A model generated the notes under the pieces. The model did not search any database, was not told the DNA's origin, and worked only from the letters and a program-made list of their open reading frames with translations. Both the position numbers and the translations under genes were made by a program. 56,319 nt of DNA from assembly GCA_037447655.1 (NCBI GenBank), contig JBBHKE010001117.1, positions 20,001 to 76,319 of the forward strand, given 5' to 3'. This DNA is from Zygnema cylindricum. Its lineage: Eukaryota > Streptophyta > Zygnematophyceae > Zygnematales > Zygnemataceae. This document shows positions 55,728 through 56,319 of this stretch, piece by piece (within the stretch, counting starts at the first letter, position 1; the number at the start of each line of letters is the position of its first letter).

Positions 55728-55933
55728 GGAGAGGGAGAGGGAGAGGGAGAGGGAGAGGAGGGAGAGAGAGGGAGAGGGAGAGGAGGGAGAGAGAGGGAGA
55801 GGGAGAGGAGGGTGAGGGAGAGGGAGAGGGAGGAAGAGGTAGAGGGAGAGGGAGGGAGAGGGAGAGGGAGAGCGAGAGGGAGAGGGGGAGGGAGAGGGAG
55901 AGACAGGGAGAGGGAGAGGCAAAGGGAGAGGTG
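55728..55933. repeat. (GGGAGA)n tract next to the terminal gene's first visible exon
   Basis: GAGAGGGAGAGG units on the plus strand abut the CAG at 55726-55728, so the sense strand has a long CCCTCT tract in front of the exon, as in other introns here. Confidence 0.92.
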
Positions 55934-56039
55934 TAGGGTGATCAAATCTGGAACGTTCATTTAACACAAAAGATTCTCAGAATTTTGAAATTTAAAATTT
56001 GCTTGCTTTGAGCATGTGAATGATGCAAAAACCGTTAAA

Positions 56040-56319
56040 CTTGACTCTCCTTCTCTGTCTCTCTCTCGCTCTCGTTTTACTCTTCCCCTTTTTTTTCCCC
56101 TTTCCCCTTCCCCCATCTGACCTTTCACCTCTTTCCCATTCTCCCCTTTTCTTTCTCATCCTCTGTCCTTCTCTCCCTCTTCCCCCTCTACCCCTCTCCC
56201 TCTCCCTCTCCCTCTCCCTCTCCCTCCCTATCCCTCTCCCTCCCTCTCCCTCCCTCTACCTCCTTCCCTCCTTCCCTCTACCTCCCTCTCCCCCCTCCTC
56301 CCTCCCTCTCCCTCCCTCT
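56040..56319. repeat. CT-rich tract at the window end
   Basis: CTCTCTGTCTCTC, then CCCTTTTCCCC units, then CCCTCTCCCTCC to the end. Polarity is opposite to the tract at 55728, so the two are roughly complementary across 110 bp. Confidence 0.9.

Overview
The window is nuclear DNA from a member of the green plant lineage, most likely a green alga or an early-diverging streptophyte with a large, repeat-rich genome. The basis is a plastid-type sulfite reductase with a transit peptide, other proteins with plastid-type leaders, a plant-type thioredoxin-like protein, plant telo-box motifs (AAACCCTA) near gene starts, two eukaryotic tRNA-Ile(AAU) genes, and spliceosomal introns with GT-AG and occasional GC-AG borders. 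The species cannot be fixed from the sequence alone.

Layout. 216-5764 (minus): 5' seven exons of ferredoxin-dependent sulfite reductase; the 3' end lies outside the window. 6.3-13.9 kb: a gene-free block of DNA transposon derivatives, including two adjacent MITEs with 8-bp target duplications and a family of 0.77-0.95 kb PIF/Harbinger-like elements with TTA duplications, one nested in another. 15163-16915 (minus): an Mpv17/PMP22-family membrane protein. 17.3-20.0 kb: two identical tRNA-Ile genes around two minisatellites, a CCGATA/TATCGG palindrome cluster and a MITE. 20965-27216 (minus): complete seven-exon epsilon-COP. 28.3-33.4 kb: a diverged 0.6-kb duplication and two inverted MITE pairs. 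34945-37695 (plus): a thioredoxin-like protein with a WCHAC active site. 43025-47943 (minus): a SAM-dependent methyltransferase with a likely plastid leader. 48909-51173 (plus): a conserved-looking, probably plastid-targeted protein of unknown function, head to head with the methyltransferase. 54442-55725 (minus): at least two exons of an unrecognised gene.

All exon models were built by joining reading frames at splice borders by hand; codon phase closes exactly in every model. The genes are independent housekeeping loci and do not form one pathway, although three or four probably act in plastids (sulfite reduction, methyl transfer, unknown, perhaps thiol redox).

The most striking feature is not a gene. 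Several introns in at least five genes contain diverged extra copies of their own exon-intron junction: SIR intron 3, COPE introns 4, 5 and 6, thioredoxin-like intron 2, methyltransferase intron 2 and the terminal gene's intron. These create decoy donors and acceptors. In the thioredoxin-like gene one decoy acceptor is in frame with the real exon. Intronic polypurine/polypyrimidine tracts are mostly pyrimidine-rich on the sense strand, with some exceptions. A SINE-like family with a palindromic GATGGTAAACCATC head and 19-23 bp flanking duplications, and an abundant TACACCG-type MITE family, account for much of the remaining structured DNA.
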